DNA of 42,494 nucleotides from Herbaspirillum sp. (GCA_019233085.1 JAFAMT010000291.1:1-42494); one strand, 5' to 3'. Counted from the stretch's first letter, positions 17,971 through 27,216 are shown. The notes: generated by a model from the sequence alone, not told the origin. Numbers and translations are program-made.

Positions 17971-18000
17971 AAAGCGCTCCCCCGGGAGCGCTTTTTCTTT
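17971..18000 (+). terminator. Terminator between convergent peroxiredoxin and LysR genes
   Basis: AAAGCGCTCCC (17971-17981) pairs perfectly with GGGAGCGCTTT (17984-17994) around CC and is followed by TTCTTTG. On the minus strand the same stem is followed by a short U run, so it may also end the LysR transcript. Confidence 0.9.
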
Positions 18001-18013
18001 GTCTGCGCCCGTC

Positions 18014-18958
18014 TCAGAGCTGGGGTGTCACGCTCTTCGCAAAGCCGTCGATGAACAGCCGCGCCACCGGCGAGAGCTGGGTGCCATGGCGTGTGACGAG
18101 CTGGTAGGGCTCGCTGCGGGTATGCAGTTGCAGCGGCAGGATGCAGGTCATGCCGAAGCGCGTGCAGAAGTGCGCCACATCCACCGACAGCAGCGCCACG
18201 AAGTGCGGATTCTTCTGTAGCAGCGACAGCGTGGTGAAGGCCGAGGTCGTTTCCATCAATTGCAGCGGGAAGCGCAGGTCGGCATCGTGGAATTCGCGCT
18301 CCAGCGTCAGGCGCATGGGCATGTTGGCCGAATAGACCACCCAGCGCGAATCGGCCAGGTCGGCCAACTGCAGTGCCTGCGCCTGTGCCAGCGGATGCTG
18401 GACACTGGCCACCACGGCCAGCTGTTCGTCGTGGATGTTGAAGGCGTCATAGAGGTCGGGGCGCTGGCTGATGCTGGTGCGGCAGATGGCCAGGTCCAGC
18501 CGGCCCTGGTCGAGCAGGCGCAGCAGGCGTGCGCTGGTGTCTTCGACGATCTCCACCGACAGCGAGGGATGATCCTCCAGCAGCCGCGTGAGGGCATCGG
18601 TGAGCAGGGGGACGGCTCCCATGATGGTGCCCACCGCCAGCCGGCCGCCGTGGCCCTGCATGATGGACAGCATTTCCTCACGCAGGTGGGTCAGGTCGGT
18701 CTGGATCAGGCGCGCATAGCGGATCACGCAATGCCCCAGCTCGGTGGCTTCCAGGCCGCGATTGGTGCGGGTGAACAGTTGCGCCCCCAGCGTGCTTTCG
18801 ATTTCCTGCAGGGCCTTGCTGGCCCCGGGCTGGGTCAGGGCGACCTGCTCGGCCGCCTTGAGCAGCGAGCCGTGGTCCGACAGGGCGATCAACAGCCGCA
18901 ATTGCCGCAGGTGCAGGCGCGAGGTGATGGAGGCAAGGGAAGGCAGCGTGGTGTTCAT
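18014..18958 (-). CDS. LysR-family transcriptional regulator
   Basis: The 314-residue protein has an N-terminal winged helix-turn-helix (about residues 17-75: LRQLRLLIALSDHGSLLKAA, LTQPGASKALQEIESTLGAQ, LFTRTNRGLEATELG). A periplasmic-binding-protein-like effector domain follows. The sequence resembles the GbpR/PcaQ side of the family by eye. I chose the Met at 18958, which fits the family's start; an in-frame Met 21 codons upstream is less likely. It is divergent from the Fe-alcohol dehydrogenase, the classic layout for a LysR regulator and its target. The ligand cannot be told from sequence. Confidence 0.93.
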   Translation of the reverse strand: MNTTLPSLASITSRLHLRQLRLLIALSDHGSLLKAAEQVALTQPGASKALQEIESTLGAQLFTRTNRGLEATELGHCVIRYARLIQTDLTHLREEMLSIMQGHGGRLAVGTIMGAVPLLTDALTRLLEDHPSLSVEIVEDTSARLLRLLDQGRLDLAICRTSISQRPDLYDAFNIHDEQLAVVASVQHPLAQAQALQLADLADSRWVVYSANMPMRLTLEREFHDADLRFPLQLMETTSAFTTLSLLQKNPHFVALLSVDVAHFCTRFGMTCILPLQLHTRSEPYQLVTRHGTQLSPVARLFIDGFAKSVTPQL

Positions 18959-19197
18959 GGGCTCGATCCTGGAAAGGTCTCTAGTATGATCGCTGGTTAT
19001 ACCCATATCAACAGCTCTCATTAGCCAAGGGTCTTGCGATGGCTTAGAGTCTGGCTTTCAAAAGCAGGACACCAGAGGCAAGAGCGCGCCTCGGCGGGAT
19101 CCGGGCAGGGTCCCGTCGACAGCCGCCACTCTGGCGACATCTATAAACCCAGGCTATGTAATGGCCCCAATGACCCTAATGGCCCGCTAGGCAGCTT
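18959..19197. promoter_or_regulatory. Divergent control region, LysR gene / Fe-alcohol dehydrogenase
   Basis: This 239-base gap should hold both divergent promoters and the LysR operator. A candidate site is around 18993-19012 (GTTATACCCATATCAAC), which has T and A positions like a LysR box but only a rough dyad. TATAAA (19142-19147) could be a -10 for the dehydrogenase but lacks a clear -35. Neither is secure. Confidence 0.35.
19160..19186 (+). repeat. Three tandem 9-bp repeats before the Fe-alcohol dehydrogenase
   Basis: Three adjacent 9-base units, AATGGCCCC, AATGACCCT and AATGGCCCG, lie 11 bases before the ATG at 19198. Each differs from the next by one or two bases. They fall in the 5' untranslated region and overlap the area where the ribosome loads. 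Confidence 0.6.
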
Positions 19198-20337
19198 ATG
19201 GCACTCATCAACTACATCACCCAGGTCCAGTTCGACTACGGCGCATTGGCGCTCTTGCAGCAGGAGTGCGACCGCATCGGCATCAGGAAGCCCCTGGTGG
19301 TCACCGACATGGGCATCCGCCATGCCGGCCTGCTGGACAAGGTGCTGGCGCAGCTCAAGGACGGCGCCACCGCGGTCGTGTACGACCAGACCCCGCCCAA
19401 CCCCAACGAAGGCGCGGTGCGCGCGGCTGCGGCGCTGTTTCGCGAGCATGGCTGTGACGGCATCGTGGCCGTGGGAGGGGGTTCTTCCATCGACCTGGCC
19501 AAGGGGGTGGCCGTCTGCGGCACCCATGAGGGCCCGCTGAAGTCCTTCGCACTGATCGAGGGCGGCCTGGCCAACATCACCGCCAGGACTGCCCCGGTGA
19601 TCGCCATCCCGACGACCGCCGGCACTGGCAGCGAGGTCGGCCGTGGCGCCATCCTGATCCTGGATGATGGCCGCAAGGTCGGTGTGCTCTCGCCCTACCT
19701 GGTGCCCCGACTGGCCATCTGCGACCCCGAACTGACGCTGGGCCTGCCGCCGCTGATGACCGCGGCTACCGGCATGGATGCCATCGCCCACTGCCTGGAA
19801 ACCTTCATGGCGCCGTCCTTCAACCCGCCGGCCGACGGCATTGCTCTCGACGGCCTGTGGCGCGCCTGGGGCCATATCGAACGCGCCACCCGCGAGCCGG
19901 GTGACCGTGACGCCCGCCTGAACATGATGAGCGCCTCCATGCAGGGTGCGATGGCCTTCCAGAAGGGCCTGGGCTGTGTGCACAGCCTGTCGCACTCGCT
20001 GGGCGGCATCAACCCCAGGCTGCACCACGGCACCCTCAATGCCATCTTCCTGCCGGCCATCATCGCCTTCAACGAAAGCGCCGAGACCATGGTCAAGGAC
20101 AACAAGATGGCCCGCATGGCCCACGCCATGGGGCTGGGCAGCGGTGCCGAGATCGGTCCGGCCATCAAGGCGATGAGCGCTCGCCTGGGCTTGCCGGCCG
20201 GCCTGGCGGAGCTGGGCGTGAGCGAGGCGATGTTCCCGCAGATCATCAAGGGCGCATTGGCCGACCACAGCCACAAGACCAATCCGCGCGTGGCCTCGGA
20301 ACAGGACTATCGTGACATGCTGCAGCAATCGATGTGA
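19198..20337 (+). CDS. Iron-containing alcohol dehydrogenase
   Basis: This 379-residue group III NAD(P)-dependent alcohol dehydrogenase has the dinucleotide motif GGGSSIDLAKG (residues 93-103) and IPTTAGTGSE (137-146). The likely metal ligands are Asp194, His198 (MDAIAHCLE), His262 (VHSLSHSLGG) and His277 (HHG). The binding site is weak (AGG about 8 bases upstream). It is divergent from the LysR gene and 146 bases before an aldehyde dehydrogenase, so it probably oxidises an alcohol to the aldehyde used next, or works in reverse. The substrate is unknown. Confidence 0.92.
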   Translation: MALINYITQVQFDYGALALLQQECDRIGIRKPLVVTDMGIRHAGLLDKVLAQLKDGATAVVYDQTPPNPNEGAVRAAAALFREHGCDGIVAVGGGSSIDLAKGVAVCGTHEGPLKSFALIEGGLANITARTAPVIAIPTTAGTGSEVGRGAILILDDGRKVGVLSPYLVPRLAICDPELTLGLPPLMTAATGMDAIAHCLETFMAPSFNPPADGIALDGLWRAWGHIERATREPGDRDARLNMMSASMQGAMAFQKGLGCVHSLSHSLGGINPRLHHGTLNAIFLPAIIAFNESAETMVKDNKMARMAHAMGLGSGAEIGPAIKAMSARLGLPAGLAELGVSEAMFPQIIKGALADHSHKTNPRVASEQDYRDMLQQSM

Positions 20338-20483
20338 TGTCCGACAATGGCAGCGCAGGGTGCCTGCGGCACATTGCCCCGGGTACCTGAAGCAAAAACC
20401 AGCGGCCATTCCCGCCAACGCGGGCGTGGCCTTTGCGCTTGACCCGTTGCGGGCGGCGCCAACGAAACCAGCAGGAGCATAAC

Positions 20484-22073
20484 GTGAGCTTCACCATCCT
20501 TGGACACAACTACATCGGCGGACAGCGCAGCGGCCAGGGCGACGTCGCCCTGTACAGCGTGGACGCCACCACCGGCGCCCTGTTCGAGACGCCTTTCCTG
20601 ACTGCCACCGACAAGGAAGTGGCGGCCGCCGTGCATGCGGCCGAGCAAGCCTATCCGCGTTACCGCGCCACCAGCTCGGAAGAACGCGCGCGCTTCCTGG
20701 ACGCCATCGCCGACGAGATCGACGCCCTCGGCGATGATTTCCTCGCCGCCGTGGCCCGTGAAACCGCCTTGCCGGCCACCCCGCGCCTGGCCGGCGAACG
20801 CGCCCGCACCAGCGGCCAGATGCGCCTGTTCGCCAAGGTCCTGCGCCGTGGCGATTTCTATGGCGCCCGCATCGACACCGCCCTGCCGCAACGCCAGCCG
20901 CTGCCGCGCCCGGATATCCGGCAGTACAAGATCGGCGTGGGTCCGGTGGCCGTCTTCGGCGCCAGCAACTTCCCGCTGGCTTTCTCGGTGGCCGGTGGTG
21001 ATACCGCCGCTGCGCTTGCCGCAGGCTGCCCGGCGGTGTTCAAGGCCCACAGCGGCCACCTGGTGACCTCCGAACTGGTGGCCGATGCCATCGAGCGCGC
21101 CGTCAAGAAGACCGGCATGCCCGCCGGCACCTTCAACATGATCTACGGCGATCGCGTGGGTGCCCAGCTGGTCAAGAGCGCCGGTATCCAGGCGGTCGGC
21201 TTCACCGGTTCGCTGCGTGGCGGTCGCGCCCTGTGCGACATGGCGGCGGCCCGTCCGCAGCCGATCCCGGTGTTTGCCGAGATGTCCAGCATCAACCCCA
21301 TCATCCTCCTGCCGGAAGCCCTGAAGCTGCGCGGCGACACCATCGCCAAGGACCTGGCCGGTTCCGTCACCGTCGGCGTGGGCCAGCTGTGCACCAGCCC
21401 CGGCCTGCTGCTGGGCGTGCGCTCGCCGGAACTGACGGCCTTCATCGAGAAGCTGTCGGCGGCCTTCGGCGGCACCACCCCGGCCACCATGCTCAACAGC
21501 GGTGGCCTGACCCACTACAACGGCGGCGTCGCCCGCCTGAGCCAGTTGCCCGGCGTGCAGGTCATCGCCACCGGCGGCAGCAGCTACACCCAGGCGGTGC
21601 CGCACCTGTTCAAGGCCGATGCGGCCCAGCTGTTCTCCAAGGAAGCGCCGCTGGAGGAAGAAGTCTTCGGCCCTGCCACCGTCGTCGTCGAACTGGAAAG
21701 CCGCGAGCAACTGCTGGACTTCGCCGCCAACATGCACGGGCAGCTGACCGCCACCCTGCAAGCCGAGCTCGCCGACCTGCAAGGCAACCAGGACCTGATC
21801 GCGCTGCTGGAGCAGAAGGCCGGTCGCCTGCTGTTGAATGGTTACCCCACCGGCGTGGAAGTGTGCGATGCGATGGTGCATGGCGGCCCGTATCCGGCGA
21901 CCTCGGACGCCCGTGGTACCTCGGTGGGTACGCTGGCCATCGAGCGCTTCCTGCGCCCGGTGTGCTACCAGAACTATCCCGATGCCCTGCTGCCGGTGGC
22001 GCTGCAGAACGCCAATCCGCTGGGCCTGATGCGCCTGGTCAATGGCGAGCAGACCCGCGCCGTCATCGCCTGA
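20484..22073 (+). CDS. Aldehyde dehydrogenase, ketoglutarate-semialdehyde type
   Basis: The 529-residue aldehyde dehydrogenase has the cofactor-binding GVGPVAVFGASNFPLAFSVA (residues 151-170) and VFKAHSGH with Lys187. FTGSLRGGRAL (240-250), Glu266 (VFAEMSS) and the catalytic Cys303 (GQLCTSPG) follow. These features, and the length, match NADP-dependent ketoglutaric semialdehyde dehydrogenases of pentose or hydroxyproline breakdown, which make 2-oxoglutarate. Substrate assignment is tentative. The start is GTG with AGGAG (20473-20477) 6 bases upstream; an earlier ATG at 20433 has no binding site. Confidence 0.9.
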   Translation: MSFTILGHNYIGGQRSGQGDVALYSVDATTGALFETPFLTATDKEVAAAVHAAEQAYPRYRATSSEERARFLDAIADEIDALGDDFLAAVARETALPATPRLAGERARTSGQMRLFAKVLRRGDFYGARIDTALPQRQPLPRPDIRQYKIGVGPVAVFGASNFPLAFSVAGGDTAAALAAGCPAVFKAHSGHLVTSELVADAIERAVKKTGMPAGTFNMIYGDRVGAQLVKSAGIQAVGFTGSLRGGRALCDMAAARPQPIPVFAEMSSINPIILLPEALKLRGDTIAKDLAGSVTVGVGQLCTSPGLLLGVRSPELTAFIEKLSAAFGGTTPATMLNSGGLTHYNGGVARLSQLPGVQVIATGGSSYTQAVPHLFKADAAQLFSKEAPLEEEVFGPATVVVELESREQLLDFAANMHGQLTATLQAELADLQGNQDLIALLEQKAGRLLLNGYPTGVEVCDAMVHGGPYPATSDARGTSVGTLAIERFLRPVCYQNYPDALLPVALQNANPLGLMRLVNGEQTRAVIA

Positions 22074-22092
22074 GCCTGAGCTGTAGACCGTT

Positions 22093-22147
22093 GGACCGGT
22101 GCCCTGGCGCCGGTCCGGCGCTGCCTTCCCCGCACTCGATTGCGGGG
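22093..22147 (+). other. Two hairpins between aldehyde dehydrogenase and binding protein
   Basis: GGACCGG (22093-22099) pairs with CCGGTCC (22110-22116), and CCCCGCA (22128-22134) pairs with TGCGGGG (22141-22147). No T tract follows either one. They may stabilise or separate the message so that the binding-protein part can be made at a different level, as often seen with periplasmic binding proteins. Confidence 0.4.
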
Positions 22148-22197
22148 TCGTAACAAGACTATCCAACGACAATAAAGACACCCCCGAGGAGGAGACC

Positions 22198-23412
22198 TTG
22201 AGCACATTCATCCGGCGCGCCGCGCTGTCGGCTGCCGTCTGCGCGCTGATGGGCGCGGCCACCCATCCCAGTGCGCACGCGGCTGGCGACACCATCAAGA
22301 TCGGTTTCATCACCGACATGTCCGGCACCTATGCCGATTTCGACGGCCAGGGTGGCGTCGAGGCGATCCGCATGGCCATTGCCGATGCCGGTGGCACCAT
22401 CAATGGCAAGAAGGTGGAGCTGGTTTTCGCCGACCACCAGAACAAGGCCGACATCGCCGCCAACAAGGCGCGCGAATGGTTCGACCGCGATGGCGTGGAC
22501 ATGCTGGTCGGTGGCGTGAATTCGGCCGCCAGCCTGGCCATGGGCAAGGTCGCTGGCGAGAAGAAGAAGGTCTTCATTTCGGTCGGCGCCGGGACCACCC
22601 GCCAGACCAATGAAGAGTGCAATGCCTACACCATCCAGTACGCCTATGACACCACCGCCCTGGCGCGCGGCACGGGGGCGGCCATCACGCGCCAGGGCGG
22701 CAAGTCCTGGTACTTCCTGACGGCCGACTATGCCTTCGGCACCTCGCTGGAGAAGGACACCAGCGACGTCGTCAAGAGCGCCGGCGGCACCGTCGTGGGC
22801 GCCACCCGGGTGCCGCTGTCGACGTCGGATTTCTCCTCCTTCCTGTTGCAGGCGCAATCGTCCAAGGCCCAGATCCTCGGCCTGGCGGTGGCCGGTGGCG
22901 ACGTCATCAATGCCATCAAGGCGGCCAATGAATTCGGCGTGAACAAGACGATGAAGCTGGCCGGGCTGCTGATCTTCATCAACGATACCCACTCGCTGGG
23001 CCTGCAGCTGACCCAGGGCATGTATCTCACCGATGGCTGGTACTGGGATCTCAACGACCAGTCGCGCGCCTGGGCCAATCGCTACTTCCTGAAGATGAAG
23101 AAGATGCCCTCGATGTTCCAGGCCGGCGATGCCTCGGCGGTGGGGCAATACCTGAAGGCGGTAAAGGCCCTCGGCAGCACCGACGCCGACCAGGTCATGG
23201 CCTACCTGCGCAAGAACCGCATCAACGACTTCTTCACCGCCAATGGCGTGGTGCGTCCTGATGGCCGCATGGTGCACGACATGTACCTGATGGAAGTGAA
23301 GACGCCCGCCGAATCCAAGCGCCCCTGGGACTACTACAAGCTGGTGCAGACCATCCCCGGCGAGCAAGCCTACATGACCAAGGCCGAATCCAAGTGCGCG
23401 CTTTGGAAGTGA
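22198..23412 (+). CDS. ABC-type branched-chain amino acid-like substrate-binding protein
   Basis: The 404-residue secreted protein is in the Leu/Ile/Val-binding (type I periplasmic) family. A signal peptide of about 28 residues ends at PSAHA. The mature start DTIKIGFITDMSGTYADFDG is typical, as are WFDRDGVDMLVGGVNSAASL and YFLTADYAFGTSLEKD. The start is TTG with a strong AGGAGG (22187-22192) 5 bases upstream; no ATG lies near. No permease or ATPase gene is adjacent, so it must borrow a transporter or act in sensing. The ligand is unknown, though its neighbours suggest a compound they oxidise. Confidence 0.92.
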   Translation: MSTFIRRAALSAAVCALMGAATHPSAHAAGDTIKIGFITDMSGTYADFDGQGGVEAIRMAIADAGGTINGKKVELVFADHQNKADIAANKAREWFDRDGVDMLVGGVNSAASLAMGKVAGEKKKVFISVGAGTTRQTNEECNAYTIQYAYDTTALARGTGAAITRQGGKSWYFLTADYAFGTSLEKDTSDVVKSAGGTVVGATRVPLSTSDFSSFLLQAQSSKAQILGLAVAGGDVINAIKAANEFGVNKTMKLAGLLIFINDTHSLGLQLTQGMYLTDGWYWDLNDQSRAWANRYFLKMKKMPSMFQAGDASAVGQYLKAVKALGSTDADQVMAYLRKNRINDFFTANGVVRPDGRMVHDMYLMEVKTPAESKRPWDYYKLVQTIPGEQAYMTKAESKCALWK

Positions 23413-23433
23413 GCGCATAGAGGCAGGACCAGC

Positions 23434-23469
23434 CCGACGGCACCTGCATGGCGCCGTCGGCCAGTTTTT
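23434..23469 (+). terminator. First terminator after the binding-protein gene
   Basis: CCGACGGC (23434-23441) pairs with GCCGTCGG (23453-23460), followed by CCAG and TTTTT (23465-23469). The four bases between stem and T tract make it less than ideal. Confidence 0.55.
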
Positions 23470-23503
23470 GAGCAGCAAGTCTGATGTGGATCGGACCATG
23501 TTC

Positions 23504-23537
23504 AACGCATCCCGGGTGACCGGGGTGCGTTTTTTTT
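23504..23537 (+). terminator. Second, strong terminator after the binding-protein gene
   Basis: AACGCATCCCGG (23504-23515) pairs with CCGGGGTGCGTT (23520-23531) around GTGA with one G-U pair, followed by a run of T to 23537. It ends the + strand module before the convergent AhpD-like gene. Confidence 0.85.
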
Positions 23538-23569
23538 GGGCCCTTAGCGATGCAGTGGTGGCGACCCGA

Positions 23570-24031
23570 TCAGGCGCGGCGGGGTACCTGCGGACGCATG
23601 GCCACGCCCAGGCGGTTCCAGGCATTGATGATGGCCACCGCGAAAGTCAGGTTGGCGATCTCGGCCTCGCTGAACTGCTGCTGCAGCAGGGCAAAGGCGG
23701 CATCATCCTTGTCGCCGTCGGGCTGGTGCAGGTAGGTGAAGCGTTCGGCCCAGTTCAGCGCCGCGCGTTCTTGCTCGGTGAAGAAGGCGATTTCGCGCCA
23801 GGCCGCCAGGGTATTGAGGCGTTGCTGGTCTTCGCCATTCTTGAGCAGGTCGTGCGAGTGCATGTCGGCGCAGTAGGCGCAGCCATTGAGTTGGGAGACC
23901 CGCAGGAACACCAGCTCCAGCAGCTTGGGATCGACACCGCTCTGGTGGACGGCTTCGCTGGCCTTGAGCAGGGCATTGAAGGCGGGAGCGGCGAGTTTGG
24001 CATGGGGCAGGCGTTGCTTGAAGTCGGACAT
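23570..24031 (-). CDS. AhpD-like / carboxymuconolactone decarboxylase family protein
   Basis: The 153-residue protein has the AhpD-type redox motif NGCAYCADMHSHD (Cys51, Cys54, His58) after LLELVFLRVSQL, and the late AWREIAFFTEQERAALNWAE segment. Such proteins are alkylhydroperoxidase-like or of unknown redox role. Two adjacent ATGs fit; the one at 24031 is 7 bases from GGAG, the one at 24034 only 4. It lies just downstream of an ECF41 sigma factor gene. Its upstream region carries the ECF41 promoter sequence, making it the likely target (the C of the COE genes linked to ECF41). Confidence 0.92.
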   Translation of the reverse strand: MSDFKQRLPHAKLAAPAFNALLKASEAVHQSGVDPKLLELVFLRVSQLNGCAYCADMHSHDLLKNGEDQQRLNTLAAWREIAFFTEQERAALNWAERFTYLHQPDGDKDDAAFALLQQQFSEAEIANLTFAVAIINAWNRLGVAMRPQVPRRA

Positions 24032-24092
24032 CATGATTCTCCATCGAAAAGTGAGGGTGACAGCGGCACGAATGGCCGGTGTTCCTTCACTA

Positions 24093-24119
24093 GACGGAGG
24101 AGCATGTCCGCTTGTGACA
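24093..24119 (-). promoter_or_regulatory. ECF41-type promoter of the AhpD-like gene
   Basis: On the minus strand TGTCACA (24119-24113) is followed by exactly 16 bases and then CGTC (24096-24093). This matches the known ECF41 consensus TGTCACA-N16-CGTC. It lies about 60 bases before the AhpD-like start codon and just behind the sigma factor gene, so the neighbouring sigma factor is the obvious user. Confidence 0.78.
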
Positions 24120-24153
24120 GATTTACCGAAAAAAAGAGGAAAGCCTGAAAAAC

Positions 24154-25137
24154 TCAGCCGCCATCCGCCATGGATTGGGCGATGGCCTTGAGCTTGTCCG
24201 GATTGCGCACGACATAGATCTCGCGGATGCGCCCATCCTCGGTCTCCAGCACCTGGGCCGATTCGAGCATGTCGTCGATGTAGCGCAACAGGCCCGGGCT
24301 GCCATTGATCCAGGCTGCGCGATAGCGGATGCGTCCCCCGAAGCGGCGCCGGTTGGCGTAGTAGAGCCAGGTGATGCGCTCGCCACCGAACAGCGGATGC
24401 GGGAAGGACGATACCTTGCCGCCGCCGTCGCCGATCAGGCGGGCGTCCTCGGCCAACAGGCCCAGCATGGCCTCGCGCTGGCCGCTTTGGACGGCTTGCA
24501 TGAATTTTTCCAGCAACAGGGCATGGGTCTCGCGCGTCACCGGGCTGGAGGCGGCGTGCAGAGGCTTGCGGGGCGCCGCGCTGGCGGGGGTGGCGGCATC
24601 GTGCTGCGCCAGCCTTTCGCGGGCGCGATGCACCAGCTGGCGGCAACTGGCCTCGGATTTCTGCAGGATGGCGGCGATATCGGGATAGTCGTTGTCGAAG
24701 ACTTCGCGCAGCAGGAAGGCGGCGCGTTCCTCCGGCTTGAGACGTTCCAGCAGCAAGAGGTAGGCAAAGGAAACGTCGCTATGCTGCTCCAGCAGCGTCT
24801 CGGGCGAGGGCGCCAGACGGGCCTGGCCGAACAGGTCGATCTCGGGGCCGCTCTCGGAGAGGTCCACCAGCGGCTCCGGCAGCCAGTGGCCGACATAGTG
24901 CTGGCGCTCCTGCTGCAACTGGCGCAGGCGGTCGATGCACAGGCGGGTGACTACCGTCACCAGCCAGGCTTCGGCCGAGGCCAGTGCCTGCACGTCCTGG
25001 GCGTGCCAGCGCAGCCAGGCGTCCTGCAGCACATCCTCGGCATCGCTGCGCGTGCCCAGCATGCGATAGGCGACCCCGAAGAGCCGCGCGCGATGGCGGG
25101 CAAAGGGATCGCTGTCGGGATCGCGGTCGCCGGCCAT
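24154..25137 (-). CDS. ECF41-group RNA polymerase sigma factor
   Basis: The 327-residue protein has sigma region 2 (FGVAYRMLGTRSDAEDVLQD, residues 20-39, and WLRWH) and region 4 (ERLKPEERAAFLLREVF, residues 131-147, then the helix-turn-helix). A SnoaL-like C-terminal domain of about 120 residues follows. Three ECF41 hallmarks are visible: WLPEPLV (85-91), DGGGK (237-241) and NPDKL (312-316). In this group the C-terminal extension replaces a separate anti-sigma factor. The signal is unknown. No clear ribosome binding site precedes the ATG, which lies 16 bases behind hemB, so it may depend on hemB read-through. Confidence 0.95.
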   Translation of the reverse strand: MAGDRDPDSDPFARHRARLFGVAYRMLGTRSDAEDVLQDAWLRWHAQDVQALASAEAWLVTVVTRLCIDRLRQLQQERQHYVGHWLPEPLVDLSESGPEIDLFGQARLAPSPETLLEQHSDVSFAYLLLLERLKPEERAAFLLREVFDNDYPDIAAILQKSEASCRQLVHRARERLAQHDAATPASAAPRKPLHAASSPVTRETHALLLEKFMQAVQSGQREAMLGLLAEDARLIGDGGGKVSSFPHPLFGGERITWLYYANRRRFGGRIRYRAAWINGSPGLLRYIDDMLESAQVLETEDGRIREIYVVRNPDKLKAIAQSMADGG

Positions 25138-25153
25138 CGGTGCAGTGGGGCGA

Positions 25154-26197
<1,044 letters not shown>

Positions 26198-26289
26198 TTA
26201 TTTGACGTTATCTTGGAATATTTTCTAGGTAAATATCGCTATCTTCGGAAATTTGCATTCTTTCAATTGGGCTTTCAACAACTTTCCCC

Positions 26290-26420
26290 TCGAATACCTT
26301 ATCTTAGCTGCGGGTGATTCATTTACCCCCCGCTTCCCCTTCCCTCCCTGAGCGGGGCCGATCGTGCAAGCGAAAGGCATTTTGCCCCGGAGAATTTTGC
26401 TGTTCTCCGGGGTTTTTTTT
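26290..26420 (+). ncRNA. Candidate small RNA between hemB and engB
   Basis: The 293-base gap 26174-26466 has no gene but ends in a strong + strand terminator (26385-26420), although both flanking genes are on the minus strand. Upstream of it CCCCGCT (26328-26334) pairs with AGCGGGG (26351-26357) around a 16-base loop of almost only C and T, which could pair with purine-rich ribosome binding sites. A weak promoter, TTGGGC (26267-26272) and TCGAAT (26290-26295), is 17 bases apart. The 5' end is a guess. An unexpressed relic or an antisense stop signal is the alternative. Confidence 0.33.
26385..26420 (+). terminator. Strong + strand terminator with no upstream + gene
   Basis: CCCCGGAGAA (26385-26394) pairs perfectly with TTCTCCGGGG (26403-26412), followed by eight T (26413-26420). 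On the minus strand the stem is followed by CAAAATGCC, so it does not serve engB as an intrinsic terminator. Confidence 0.85.
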
Positions 26421-26466
26421 GTTCGTCCGTTTTACTCCTGTTCGAAGGATCGCGCCTTGTCGGCGA

Positions 26467-27216
26467 TCATGCCCGGGGCTGGTCGGCGTGTTCGCCGTCG
26501 TCCTGTCCATCGACATCGCCGCCGACATGGGCGCCAGATACGGCAGTCGCTTCGCCGCCCAGGCCAGCCAGTTCCAGGATCTTGTCATTGGCCTCTTCCA
26601 GGCCGATGCGCTTGAGTGCGGAGAACAGCTGGGCCGTGAACGGGAAGGGCTGGCCGTTCTCGTCCACATAGCTTTCCAGGTAGGTGCGAGCCTGACGCAG
26701 GGCGTTGGTGGATTCGTTGCGGTTGAGCTTGTCGGCCTTGCTCAGGATGCAATGGATGGGTTTGCCGGTGGGGGCGAACCACTCGATCATCTGGATATCC
26801 AGGTCGGTGAAGGGACGGCGCGAATCGACGATCATCACCAGCGCCGCCAGTTGCTCGCGCTGGCGCACGTAGTCACCCAGCAGGGCTTGCCAGTGATGCT
26901 TGGCCGAGCCCGACACCTCGGCATAGCCATAGCCGGGCAAGTCCACCAGCATGGCGCGGATCTCGTCGGGGCGCGCCTCGTCGTTGCGGTGCTGGCCCAC
27001 ATGGGCGCCGCCCAGCGAGAAATAGTTGATGTGCTGGGTGCGTCCCGGTGTCTTGGAGGCGAAGGCCAGGCGCTTCTGGTTGCACAGCACGTTGATCGCG
27101 CTGGACTTGCCGGCGTTGGATCGGCCGGCGAAGGCGATCTCCGGCACACTGGTCTTGGGCAGGTCCCGCAGGTGATTGACGGTGGTGTAGAAACGGGCTT
27201 GCCAAAGTTGCGACAT
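26467..27216 (-). CDS. engB: Ribosome biogenesis GTP-binding protein EngB (YsxC/YihA)
   Basis: EngB is an essential GTPase needed for 50S assembly. The 249-residue protein has the P-loop GRSNAGKS (31-38), the switch region [19 protein letters not shown] (92-99) and SKAD (159-162). It is about 40 residues longer than E. coli YihA. The extra C-terminal tail (about residues 220-249) is rich in Gly, Asp and Ala and looks disordered. It is divergent from cytochrome c4; the 206-base gap contains a perfect ATTGTACAAT palindrome (27261-27270) that reads as a TACAAT -10 on both strands. Confidence 0.96.
   Translation of the reverse strand: MSQLWQARFYTTVNHLRDLPKTSVPEIAFAGRSNAGKSSAINVLCNQKRLAFASKTPGRTQHINYFSLGGAHVGQHRNDEARPDEIRAMLVDLPGYGYAEVSGSAKHHWQALLGDYVRQREQLAALVMIVDSRRPFTDLDIQMIEWFAPTGKPIHCILSKADKLNRNESTNALRQARTYLESYVDENGQPFPFTAQLFSALKRIGLEEANDKILELAGLGGEATAVSGAHVGGDVDGQDDGEHADQPRA

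Noticed and set aside
18260-19024. A 254-codon + strand frame
   Set aside because: It is antisense to the LysR gene with no motif; the LysR helix-turn-helix is convincing.
20307-22328. A 673-codon open frame on the minus strand
   Set aside because: It lies opposite the aldehyde dehydrogenase, whose motifs are clear. The product is rich in His, Gly, Gln and Ala with no family motif, as expected for the antisense of GC-rich coding DNA.
22159-23625. A 488-codon minus-strand frame
   Set aside because: It is opposite the binding-protein gene and runs through both of its terminators.
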